The translations under genes were made by a program, and so were the position numbers. 5,962 nt of DNA from UKL13-2 sp044346745 (lineage in GTDB: Bacteria; Pseudomonadota; Gammaproteobacteria; Burkholderiales; Usitatibacteraceae): NCBI GenBank assembly GCA_044346745.1, contig JBIIYQ010000161.1:1-5962 (forward strand), given 5' to 3'. Below are positions 1-5,962 of the stretch, piece after piece; the first letter of the stretch is position 1, and every line of letters begins with the position of its first letter. The notes under the pieces were generated by a model. It was not told the DNA's origin, did no database searches, and saw only the letters and a program-made list of their open reading frames with translations.

Positions 1-23
1 TCTAGGGTGAGGGGTGAACTCAT
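1..23 (-). CDS. Start of an unidentified gene, truncated by the left window edge
   Basis: Only the first seven codons are visible, reading MSSPLTL, followed by two bases of an eighth codon. The case for a real gene is the ribosome binding site: AAAGGAGA lies on the minus strand just upstream, about six bases before the ATG, one of the best Shine-Dalgarno matches in the window. The gene has the same orientation as its neighbours and starts 170 bases after the M48 peptidase stop, so it could be the next gene of the same transcript or have its own promoter. Seven residues are far too few to assign a family, so no function is proposed. A chance ATG after a purine-rich stretch remains possible. 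Confidence 0.5.
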
Positions 24-80
24 GGCTGTCTCCTTTGGTTGTCAGAAACGAAAGGGTATCGCTGTTCGCTACCTCACCCC
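5..80 (-). repeat. Inverted repeat flanking the start of the left-edge gene
   Basis: GGGTGAGG at 5-12 is the exact reverse complement of CCTCACCC at 72-79. A second register, GGGGTGA at 11-17 against TCACCCC at 74-80, is also perfect. On the minus-strand transcript the leader copy (G-rich) could pair with codons 3-6 of the truncated gene, leaving the ribosome binding site and ATG in a loop of about 60 bases. The loop is too long for an intrinsic terminator and there is no U-tract. The pairing is seen in the sequence; a regulatory role is only a possibility. The rest of the 24-193 gap shows no convincing promoter, terminator or RNA gene. Confidence 0.35.
29..36 (-). promoter_or_regulatory. Ribosome binding site of the left-edge gene
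   Basis: The minus strand reads AAAGGAGA followed by CAGCC and ATG. This is a near-consensus Shine-Dalgarno sequence at normal spacing. It is the main support for the truncated gene starting at position 23. Confidence 0.55.
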
Positions 81-193
81 CTTACAATCGCGCCTTGAGA
101 TTGTCGGGACTCGTACTTGAATCTGCGATTTGCCTTGGAAACGCCCGTCAATAATGGGGTTTATCCATTCAAATGACGCCAACCCGCCTAAGA

Positions 194-1081
194 CTACTTG
201 ACGTTAGCCATTACCGCCGCGAAGCGGTCGGTCACCTGCGGCTGTGAGGAAAACTTATCTAGCGTGGCGGTAAATTTTTCGAGCTCAATCAATCGGTCGC
301 CAGGTGTTGGGTGCGTGCTCATGAGTAACGAGATGCCCGATTCCTCCGCCTTCAACGCCGCCAGCATCTGCAACACCGCGACCAGTCCGTATGGGTCGTA
401 CCCCGCGCGCGCCGACAGCACCGCACCGATGCGGTCCGCTTCGAATTCGTCGGACTTATCCAGCCCCTTGGCCATGATGTCCATGCCGCTCGAAACGGCG
501 ACTTTGATGCCTTCTTTCGCCAGCCCGCTCTTACCGCTACGGTCGGCAGCCTCGGTAAGCCCCATCTTGAGTAAATCCTGCTTGGCGAGCGCTTGAATGG
601 CTTTGACGTGATGGCGTTGCATGACGTGTGCAATCTCATGGCCGATCACGCCAGCCAACTCGGACTCGTTTGTGAGGCGTTTGACCAGTCCGATTGACAC
701 AAAGATAGTTCCGCCCGGCACCGCGAACGCATTAATCGTGGGCGTATCCAGCACCGCGAAAGACCACTTAAGATCCGGACGCGACGACTGACTCGCCACC
801 CAGCGGCCGACGCGGTTGACATAGCGCTGTATCGCCGCATCGCCGTGCAGAGGCACCGCGCCGAGGAAATTGGCCGCCATGCCGTCACCAGTCTCCGCCT
901 CATTTGCCTCCGTCATCTCAACAGTAGCATCCTGGGTCTTCTTTAAAACCTCGCTGCCTTTCTTGAGTGTGTCTTGCAGTTTGTTCAGGTTGAAATTAGG
1001 GAACTGCGCTTGCGCTATGGGTGCGACAAACAGCGCCCCGGCTGCCAACAGCACAAAAAGTGGAGTGCGATTCAGTTTCAT
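194..1081 (-). CDS. Secreted M48 family zinc metalloprotease
   Basis: This is a 295-residue peptidase of family M48, in the group of soluble periplasmic or lipoprotein enzymes related to BepA and LoiP. These degrade or help fold envelope proteins. The N-terminus is a typical Sec signal: basic MKLNR, a hydrophobic stretch, then a likely cleavage after AQA at residue 25. A short charged helical region (about 35-60) precedes the catalytic domain. The family signature INAFAVPGG sits at 116-124. The zinc motif HEIAH is at 148-152 (H148 and H152 ligands, E149 general base), and EFEAD at 212-216 supplies the third ligand, E212. HPTPGDR at 257-263 is the conserved C-terminal M48 motif. All catalytic residues are present, so the enzyme should be active. 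There are no TPR repeats, unlike full-length BepA. The start overlaps the stop of the SH3 gene as ATGA and has a strong GGAGGT site, which fixes it firmly. The exact substrate cannot be told from the sequence. Confidence 0.95.
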   Translation of the reverse strand: MKLNRTPLFVLLAAGALFVAPIAQAQFPNFNLNKLQDTLKKGSEVLKKTQDATVEMTEANEAETGDGMAANFLGAVPLHGDAAIQRYVNRVGRWVASQSSRPDLKWSFAVLDTPTINAFAVPGGTIFVSIGLVKRLTNESELAGVIGHEIAHVMQRHHVKAIQALAKQDLLKMGLTEAADRSGKSGLAKEGIKVAVSSGMDIMAKGLDKSDEFEADRIGAVLSARAGYDPYGLVAVLQMLAALKAEESGISLLMSTHPTPGDRLIELEKFTATLDKFSSQPQVTDRFAAVMANVK

Positions 1082-1659
1082 TTGCCACCTCCCGATCCGC
1101 CGGCGGCAGGATCATCCACTTTGGTTGGACTAAGACTCGCCGCTTTGGCAAATTGCTCCGCCTCCGACTTGCTGGCGGCAAAAGACTTGGCTGCCGCAAG
1201 CGCCTGCGGGTTCGGCGCAGCAGATTTCAACTCTTCCGGCGAGAGGCCGCGTATCCCAACCGTGGCGCTTTGCGCGCGTTGATTGGTTTGCTGGCTACCG
1301 CCGAGCATGCGATTGAAACCGGCTAAAAATCCGCCGGATTTACTTTGTGCCGGCGCTTCTTCAAGCGTGACGCCGCCACGCAGATGCATCATGCGTACCC
1401 AGCCGGTTTGGGTGTCGGTCTTGACCTTACTCCAAGCGCCCTTGCGTTCGAGCAACTGCACCTTCATTTGTGGCGTGAGCGACTGTAACGATGTCGCCGT
1501 GTCATCGGGATTGGTACGCAGCTCCGTCGCCCGGTTAGTGGACAAGGACTCTTGCGCAAATGAAGCACCCGCGTTTAGTCCGTTCAAACCCACCACAATC
1601 AAGATGAATGCGATCCTCGCGACAACGCGGCTTGACCTGTTGAATGCTGACGTACTCAT
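1078..1659 (-). CDS. Secreted SH3-domain protein partnered with the M48 peptidase
   Basis: About 193 residues. The N-terminus has a basic stretch and a hydrophobic segment (about 15-30) ending in ASFAQ, a likely signal peptide cleaved near residue 35. Residues 42-94 look like a bacterial SH3 fold: RTNPDD near the start, a central strand with GAW (W76), and the closing GWV (W87). These domains usually bind peptidoglycan or peptides. After a flexible Gln/Ser-rich stretch comes VGIRGLSPEEL (about 134-144), a motif I associate with SH3 proteins encoded next to M48 peptidases, then an Ala-rich helix and a Gly-rich tail. Two ATGs are adjacent (1662 and 1659). The CGGAG site lies only three bases before the first but six before the second, so the second was chosen. 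It probably guides or regulates the peptidase encoded immediately downstream; this role is inferred from gene order and overlap. Confidence 0.85.
   Translation of the reverse strand: MSTSAFNRSSRVVARIAFILIVVGLNGLNAGASFAQESLSTNRATELRTNPDDTATSLQSLTPQMKVQLLERKGAWSKVKTDTQTGWVRMMHLRGGVTLEEAPAQSKSGGFLAGFNRMLGGSQQTNQRAQSATVGIRGLSPEELKSAAPNPQALAAAKSFAASKSEAEQFAKAASLSPTKVDDPAAGGSGGGK
1086..1093 (-). promoter_or_regulatory. Ribosome binding site of the M48 peptidase, inside the SH3 gene
   Basis: GGGAGGTG on the minus strand lies five bases before the ATG at 1081 and contains a full GGAGGT core. The same bases encode glycine codons of the SH3 protein's C-terminal GGGK. With the ATGA stop/start overlap, this points to translational coupling of the two genes. 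Confidence 0.8.
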
Positions 1660-1669
1660 CATTGGCTCC

Positions 1670-1694
1670 GAAAAATCGCGCGCCGGAAAAATCG
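1670..1694 (-). repeat. Short direct repeat in the SH3 gene leader
   Basis: GAAAAATCG occurs at 1670-1678 and again at 1686-1694 (CGATTTTTC twice on the transcribed sense), a 16-base period just ahead of the SH3 gene's ribosome binding site. It could be a tandem protein-binding site or simple chance in a 110-base gap. No good -35/-10 pair was found in the gap between metF and the SH3 gene. Confidence 0.3.
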
Positions 1695-1769
1695 TTGTTG
1701 AGCTAAGTCTAGCGGAAACCGCGAGGCTTGGTACCCCACAAAGATCGCAGCCTGCCGCTCGGGATGCCG

Positions 1770-2624
1770 CTACGACAAACCGAGGCGATGCCAGATGGTC
1801 GTGGTAGCGCCTGCACCATTCATGGTGTAGAAGTGCAGGCCGGTTGCGCCGCCCTCAAGCAACTCTTCACACAGATCAGTCACCACATCCAAACCAAACG
1901 CCTTTATCGACGCGGTATCGTCGCCAAAACCTTCCATCTTGCGGCGAATCCAGCGCGGAATCTCTGCGCCACAAGCGTCGGAAAAACGCGCGAGCTGCGA
2001 GAAACTACTGATCGGCATCACACCCGGAACGATCGGCACATCAATTCCCATCGCCCGCACTTCATCCACAAAATGAAAGTACGCCTCAGGATTGTAGAAA
2101 TACTGGGTGATGGCCGATGTGGCACCGGCTTCCACCTTTTTCTTAAAGTTTTTTAAGTCTTCCTGCGCAGTACGTGATTGCGGATGGTACTCGGGATACG
2201 CCGCTACTTCGATGTGGAAGTGGTCGCCTGTTTCAGCACGTACAAAAGCGACGAGATCACTTGCGTGTCTGAACTCACCTGCCATTGCCATACCGGAGGG
2301 TAAATCGCCGCGAAGCGCGACCATGTGGCGAATACCAGCATCTTTATATGCGTGCACGATGGTACGAATACTCTCGACCGTCGAGCCGATGCAAGACAAG
2401 TGCGGCGCGGCGTTGTGGCCCATTGCACGGATATCGTTGACAGTCTTCAACGTACCTTCTTGGGTCGACCCCCCCGCCCCAAAAGTCACGGAGAAAAACG
2501 CCGGCTTGAGCTGCCCTAGTTGCGTGACGGTCTCGCGCAACTTCACAGCCCCTTCGGCAGATTTCGGTGGGAACAATTCAAACGAAAAATTACGGGAAGT
2601 GGATTCGATTAACTTTTGGGTCAC
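1770..2624 (-). CDS. metF: Methylenetetrahydrofolate reductase (NAD(P)H)
   Basis: A 284-residue MetF, close to the length of the well-studied E. coli enzyme (296). It is a cytoplasmic flavoprotein that reduces 5,10-methylene-THF to 5-methyl-THF, the methyl donor for methionine synthesis. Family motifs appear in order: FSFELFPP at 13-20 with the catalytic Glu at E16, FSVTFGAGGST at 44-54, LRGD at 104-107 (D107 matching the folate- and FAD-contacting Asp of E. coli), ITQYFY at 172-177, VPGVMPI at 199-205 and GLHFYTMN at 262-269. The domain is complete, with no frameshift. The start is GTG, because no other start codon lies before FELFPP; it overlaps the stop of the upstream helicase gene as GTGA. 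A weak GAGGAAA site lies about ten bases upstream, inside the helicase gene. No own leader or riboswitch is possible at this junction, so expression depends on read-through or on a promoter inside the helicase gene. Confidence 0.97.
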   Translation of the reverse strand: MTQKLIESTSRNFSFELFPPKSAEGAVKLRETVTQLGQLKPAFFSVTFGAGGSTQEGTLKTVNDIRAMGHNAAPHLSCIGSTVESIRTIVHAYKDAGIRHMVALRGDLPSGMAMAGEFRHASDLVAFVRAETGDHFHIEVAAYPEYHPQSRTAQEDLKNFKKKVEAGATSAITQYFYNPEAYFHFVDEVRAMGIDVPIVPGVMPISSFSQLARFSDACGAEIPRWIRRKMEGFGDDTASIKAFGLDVVTDLCEELLEGGATGLHFYTMNGAGATTTIWHRLGLS

Positions 2625-5600
2625 GTGAGCGCTTTCCTCATGTCTTGAAGAATATCCAGGACGTATTGTTGGTCTTGTTGAAAAAAAATATCGGAGCCTA
2701 ATCCTTCGGAAGAAGTCGGTCGTGCGGATAGCAGTTCATCTTTATCCGATGGCGTCACCAAGTACCCCCTCAGCGGGATCGATAACTGGAGCAATTTCAA
2801 TTCGCGCAGCGCATCCAGTTTTTCGCCGGGCCATTTACGCGCGATTCCCTTCGGCTCAACAAACGCGAGAACCTGCAAATTGTCTCGGGTCATCCACAGC
2901 ATGAAGTCAGGAAAAAATCCGCTTGCACGAAAAAAACCCACGCCGCGGTGCGGCAGGTTGCGGAGCAAATAAATGGAGACATCCTCAAACCATGGCGCGT
3001 GGCAGTGTTCTTGCCAAGTTCGGCGCAAGTCCCACACAAAGCGCGCCTCACTTTCTTCCAGCAACGGTGGCGTTGCGCGGAAACCGATTGAGCCCGCCGA
3101 CTCAAAATCGAAGCCCAGTTGATCGCCCTTGATCACAACGGGTCGTGAAACCAGTAGCGGCGCGTATAAGTGCTGTGGCGCATAAAGTCTGGGCAGCGGA
3201 AGTGACAGATCATCATTCGGCATCGCGTACGCGGCGCTGGCCAGCACTTTCTCTACCGCCGCCACAACATCTCCCAAGCCAATGTCCTGCTCGAGTAGCT
3301 TGCGAATGGCATCAAGTGTGGCAGCGGGAACACGATTGCCGACTTCGCGAGTCAACGTCTCAATTGCGGATTTGGCCACCTCATTCGCCGCTTCAATTTC
3401 GAGCAAATAGACCCGTCGCTGTCCATTGGCATCGTCGACGAGCGGAAAGTTAGCGTCGTTACTGTCCAGCAACGTCGGCTTTAGCTTTGAGGCGTAAAAC
3501 GCACGCGCTTGTCGCCGATATTGTGACGACATTGCCTCTTCAATAGCGACCGATAGGACGTCTCTCCAGCGCAGGCGACCGATGTGACCGGCAAAATAAT
3601 CAACCGGCGCTTCGACGGATACCCGCTCGTTGGCGTACCGGGCCAGTTCGCCAACGGCAACCTCCATGTTCCACCAGCCGTTGCGGCGCTTCGCCTCTTG
3701 TGCCGCAAGCCGAATCGCTTCGATATCCGCAGGTGTCGCAGGCAGTTGATGTTGAGTGAGTGCCTCCACACGCACTGTTTGTGCGCTACCGACACCGGAC
3801 GTCAGCGACAGGCTTGCCTCAATCTTGGTGAAATATGCCTCCGCATCACTGGCAATGAAGGCAACGGGGACAACGGCGAAATTCCCGTCACTTGCGAGCG
3901 TCATGAGATTTTTCGCTTGCCAATCTGCGGCCACCGTCACCGGCGCTTCGATGATGGTGCGGCGCGCACCTTCGCGCTCAAGGGATTCTAAAAACCGCTG
4001 CATGTAATCCGCCTTGATGCCGAACACCATCAAGCGCTCCAACAAAGGCAAATGCTCTGGCACATCGTCAAGCGTGTCGAGCCCGGAGCGTTTCAGGTCA
4101 CCGCGTTTTCCCAGCAGCCGCACTCCTCGGCCGAACATCTGCACAATCTGGCTACCCTCAGACTTACCTACATTCACCAGCCCCATTGCGGCAACACGCC
4201 AGGACGACCAGCCTTCGATAAACCGCTTGGCACCGATCAGCACCTTGATATTCGGCGAACGATCTATCGCCGCGAACAACGAACTGGTGAGCTTGTCCTC
4301 ACCGCCGTCATCACAGCCAAGCGCGAGCAGTGCCTCATGAACCTTCCTCGCGTCGCCAACGTTGATGACGCCGAAGTAGCGATCATCGCTGGCACCCGCC
4401 GCACGCAGGCCGACCTCGTTTTCGTTGACGCGCGTCGCAATCAATTGGCCACTGCCACCGAAGAGTTTTTGTGCAAGCGCTATCGCCGTCGCGTTACCCG
4501 ATTCGTTTAGCGCTCGCAAATAGCTGAAATCAAGCGGATCACCATTGAGCGTTTGCTGTATACCGCTGATGGAGAGCACCTTGTCCGCCAAGCCTGCGAA
4601 CCAAGTTGGCTCTGCCGCAACACGCGCGAGAAACGTAACCACCGTCGCCACATCCGAACCATCGGTGGCAACTTTGCTGCCGAGGAATACGGCAAGAGGC
4701 GCTTCCAGCCGCCATTGCCGGGCGACGTGCGTGTTTGCGTCATACCAATGCGTTTGTTGGTAGAAAGCAAGCAAACCTGCCGCCAGCACTAAATCGGTCG
4801 TTGCTTGGGAATCGGCGTGTGCACCGGTTTGGGCATTCAGCACCCGGAAGTCTTTGCCATAGCCGTCTTTCCAGAAGCGACCATACGCAAACTCAATGAT
4901 CGCCGCCTTGGCATATGCATCACTCAAGCTCGCATCTAGTGCCGCCATTTGCGCGAAGGTGGCGGAGTACTCAAACGTAAAGCCCGGCTTGATGGAAAAA
5001 CGATCATCGCCGCCGGCCAGCGCCTCGCGAATGGCCCGCCAAGCCTTCTCCGTGGAGTCGTCGCCCTTGGTACCTTTATGACCCTCATCAACCAACAACA
5101 AATTCGGGCCTTTGAATTGATCGACGGCAATCGATTCGCCGCCCTTGTTGCGCGCGCCCTTGTCCGGTACGTAGAGCTTGGTGATTTCGCGTATCTCCAC
5201 GCCCATGAACGCCAAGTCAGATTTCTCTAATTCCTCGCGATGCTGCCGGGAGAGCTCTTCACCCGGTGTGATGAGCAAAATCGAATCTGGCGCTTTGCCG
5301 GCGGGGAACGGTTTGTAATCCAAAACCTGCAACAAGTTGATATGCATCACCAAGGTCTTGCCCGCACCAATGGACATAAAGATGGCGAGCTTGGCTAATT
5401 CATCTTCGCGGTACGGCGGCAAGTGTGGTGCCAGTTCCGCGCGTGTCGCTTCCAAAGCAGCCAGCAGCGCCCGCCGGTCGCGCGTGAGCCGATCGAGATA
5501 ACACTCCGTAAACAGGCAAGCCAAGTACTGAAAGTAGGTTAGCTGGAAAGCTGATGTACCGGCACCGCTGCCACTACCACCACTACCGCCGCCGTTACCA

Positions 5601-5869
5601 CTACCACTACCGCCCCGCCGTCTGCCGATGCGCGCCTCATGACGGCGGATGTTGGTGTCATAACGACGTAAATCAGCATCACTGATGCTGCGCCCTGCCA
5701 CCGCTTCCAAGGCATGGCAAAAGTGCGAGGCACCGTCGGCTGCCTTGCCGGCTTCGGTCTCGGCGAGCCGCTTCAATAGCGCGTCGTAACTCAAACCAAA
5801 CGCGCGTGCGAAATGGCGCGTCAGCACGAGCTGCTGCACAAACGGTGGGCGCGGTGTGGAAGCGGCCAT
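2621..5869 (-). CDS. Type III restriction (Res)-like DEAD/DEAH helicase-nuclease
   Basis: About 1082 residues, a cytoplasmic DNA translocase and nuclease probably used in defence. The N-terminal region has YDTNI (70-74) and YFQYL (112-116), motifs I associate with Res-type proteins, split by a Gly/Ser linker at 86-104. Then come the SF2 helicase motifs: motif I SIGAGKT (K171, T172; relatives often read ATGSGKT), DEGH (261-264), SAT (302-304) and, in the second RecA-like domain, GW (553-554) with Q577 and GRGVR (580-584) for motif VI. The C-terminus carries a PD-(D/E)XK nuclease signature, PDF at 987-989 followed by EPK at 1005-1007 (D988, E1005, K1007), with acidic residues at 938-941 upstream. 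All these motifs look intact. The ATG at 5869 is preferred; the frame is open back to 5947 and a TTG at 5914 would add 15 residues. In classical type III systems a Mod methyltransferase accompanies Res; none is inside the window. It overlaps metF by four bases downstream. Related stand-alone defence helicases are an alternative. Confidence 0.88.
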   Translation of the reverse strand: MAASTPRPPFVQQLVLTRHFARAFGLSYDALLKRLAETEAGKAADGASHFCHALEAVAGRSISDADLRRYDTNIRRHEARIGRRRGGSGSGNGGGSGGSGSGAGTSAFQLTYFQYLACLFTECYLDRLTRDRRALLAALEATRAELAPHLPPYREDELAKLAIFMSIGAGKTLVMHINLLQVLDYKPFPAGKAPDSILLITPGEELSRQHREELEKSDLAFMGVEIREITKLYVPDKGARNKGGESIAVDQFKGPNLLLVDEGHKGTKGDDSTEKAWRAIREALAGGDDRFSIKPGFTFEYSATFAQMAALDASLSDAYAKAAIIEFAYGRFWKDGYGKDFRVLNAQTGAHADSQATTDLVLAAGLLAFYQQTHWYDANTHVARQWRLEAPLAVFLGSKVATDGSDVATVVTFLARVAAEPTWFAGLADKVLSISGIQQTLNGDPLDFSYLRALNESGNATAIALAQKLFGGSGQLIATRVNENEVGLRAAGASDDRYFGVINVGDARKVHEALLALGCDDGGEDKLTSSLFAAIDRSPNIKVLIGAKRFIEGWSSWRVAAMGLVNVGKSEGSQIVQMFGRGVRLLGKRGDLKRSGLDTLDDVPEHLPLLERLMVFGIKADYMQRFLESLEREGARRTIIEAPVTVAADWQAKNLMTLASDGNFAVVPVAFIASDAEAYFTKIEASLSLTSGVGSAQTVRVEALTQHQLPATPADIEAIRLAAQEAKRRNGWWNMEVAVGELARYANERVSVEAPVDYFAGHIGRLRWRDVLSVAIEEAMSSQYRRQARAFYASKLKPTLLDSNDANFPLVDDANGQRRVYLLEIEAANEVAKSAIETLTREVGNRVPAATLDAIRKLLEQDIGLGDVVAAVEKVLASAAYAMPNDDLSLPLPRLYAPQHLYAPLLVSRPVVIKGDQLGFDFESAGSIGFRATPPLLEESEARFVWDLRRTWQEHCHAPWFEDVSIYLLRNLPHRGVGFFRASGFFPDFMLWMTRDNLQVLAFVEPKGIARKWPGEKLDALRELKLLQLSIPLRGYLVTPSDKDELLSARPTSSEGLGSDIFFQQDQQYVLDILQDMRKALT
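2633..2639 (-). promoter_or_regulatory. metF: Likely ribosome binding site of metF inside the helicase gene
   Basis: GAGGAAA on the minus strand ends about nine to ten bases before the GTG start of metF. It is moderate in strength and a little far. Together with the GTGA overlap it suggests that ribosomes finishing the helicase reinitiate on metF. Confidence 0.45.
5558..5614 (-). repeat. Low-complexity trinucleotide tract coding a Gly/Ser linker
   Basis: This imperfect run of ACC/ACT/GCC triplets (plus strand) encodes 19 residues that are nearly all glycine and serine with one Asn and one Ala (helicase residues 86-104). It sits between a basic stretch (RIGRRR) and the conserved YFQYL segment, so it is a flexible spacer between two folded parts. 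Because the unit is three bases, slippage would change the linker length without breaking the frame. Confidence 0.75.
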
Positions 5870-5891
5870 CGCTAGATTACCGAAAGTCCAA

Positions 5892-5939
5892 TATTGGCGG
5901 TGGCTTTCAGGCAAAAATGTCTGGAAATTCCCGCCAATA
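5892..5939. repeat. Inverted repeat upstream of the helicase gene
   Basis: TATTGGCGG at 5892-5900 and CCGCCAATA at 5931-5939 are perfect reverse complements. Between them TTTCAG (5905-5910) and CTGGAAA (5921-5927) can extend the pairing with a mismatch, leaving a loop of about ten bases. The right end of the first arm also overlaps a 10-bp palindrome, CCAATATTGG (5889-5898). The structure starts 22 bases upstream of the preferred ATG. It could be an operator, an mRNA hairpin or a remnant of an insertion boundary; there is no U-tract typical of an intrinsic terminator. Confidence 0.5.
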
Positions 5940-5962
5940 GGCGAGTTTCACTACTGGGCACT
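5907..5962 (-). CDS. Possible 3' end of an upstream gene, truncated at the right edge
   Basis: One minus-strand frame is open from the window edge to a TGA at 5907-5909 and reads a plausible C-terminus ending in YWREFPDIFA. If real, the gene ends 37 bases before the preferred helicase ATG, or overlaps the alternative TTG start by eight bases, a typical operon layout. An 18-codon open frame is expected by chance fairly often, and a second frame is also open here, so this is weak. The family cannot be recognised; a methyltransferase subunit would fit the context, but nothing seen shows it. Confidence 0.3.
   Translation of the reverse strand, partial: CPVVKLAYWREFPDIFA

Noticed and set aside
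198..596. Plus-strand open frame of 132 codons
   Set aside because: It is antisense to the M48 gene, with no recognisable domain, and the minus-strand protein has complete family motifs.
1712..1722. GCGG-AAA-CCGC hairpin between metF and the SH3 gene as a metF terminator
   Set aside because: The stem is only four base pairs and no U-tract follows it on the minus strand.
1701..1740. Sigma-70 promoter for the SH3 gene using TAGACT as -10
   Set aside because: No acceptable -35 hexamer lies at 16-18 bases.
1283..2156. Plus-strand open frames across the SH3 gene, the gap and metF
   Set aside because: They are shadows of metF and the SH3 gene; their translations have no family features.
2681..2688. 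T8 run on the minus strand near the end of the helicase gene, as a possible intrinsic terminator
   Set aside because: It lies inside the coding frame (Phe-Phe codons), and no stable GC-rich hairpin precedes it.
5558..5614. Phase-variable repeat able to switch the restriction gene on and off
   Set aside because: The repeat unit is three bases and imperfect, so slippage would not shift the frame.
5539..5733. Minus-strand overlapping frame with Val/Ala runs
   Set aside because: It is the out-of-frame reading of the glycine-linker triplets in the helicase gene.

Overview
The window carries a run of protein genes that all read on the minus strand, so the right edge is upstream. The MetF sequence, the codon use and a clear Gram-negative-style secreted SH3/M48 peptidase pair suggest a proteobacterium, probably a betaproteobacterium. 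No rRNA or other taxonomic marker is present, so this placement is an inference. No plus-strand gene, tRNA, rRNA, CRISPR array or transposase was found.

From right to left (the direction of transcription): at 5870-5962 a short leader contains a 9-bp perfect inverted repeat (5892-5900 / 5931-5939) and possibly the last codons of an upstream gene ending at 5907. Next is a very large gene (2621-5869) for a type III restriction (Res)-like protein. It has an SF2 helicase core and a C-terminal PD-(D/E)XK nuclease motif, and carries an unusual glycine/serine linker near its N-terminus. Its stop codon overlaps the GTG start of metF (1770-2624), the methylenetetrahydrofolate reductase of methionine and one-carbon metabolism. 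After about 110 bases comes a two-gene unit: a secreted SH3-domain protein (1078-1659) whose last codons contain the Shine-Dalgarno sequence of the following gene, a secreted M48 zinc metalloprotease (194-1081). The two genes overlap by ATGA. After a 170-base gap, a well-placed ribosome binding site and ATG mark the first seven codons of another gene that leaves the window at the left edge.

Functionally there are three blocks. The first is a probable genome-defence nuclease/helicase whose methyltransferase partner, if it exists, should lie beyond the right edge. The second is a housekeeping one-carbon enzyme now tied translationally to that defence-like gene. The third is an envelope protein quality-control pair. 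The main points of interest are the defence-like gene directly abutting metF, the glycine-rich insertion in the helicase, and the inverted repeat in front of it.
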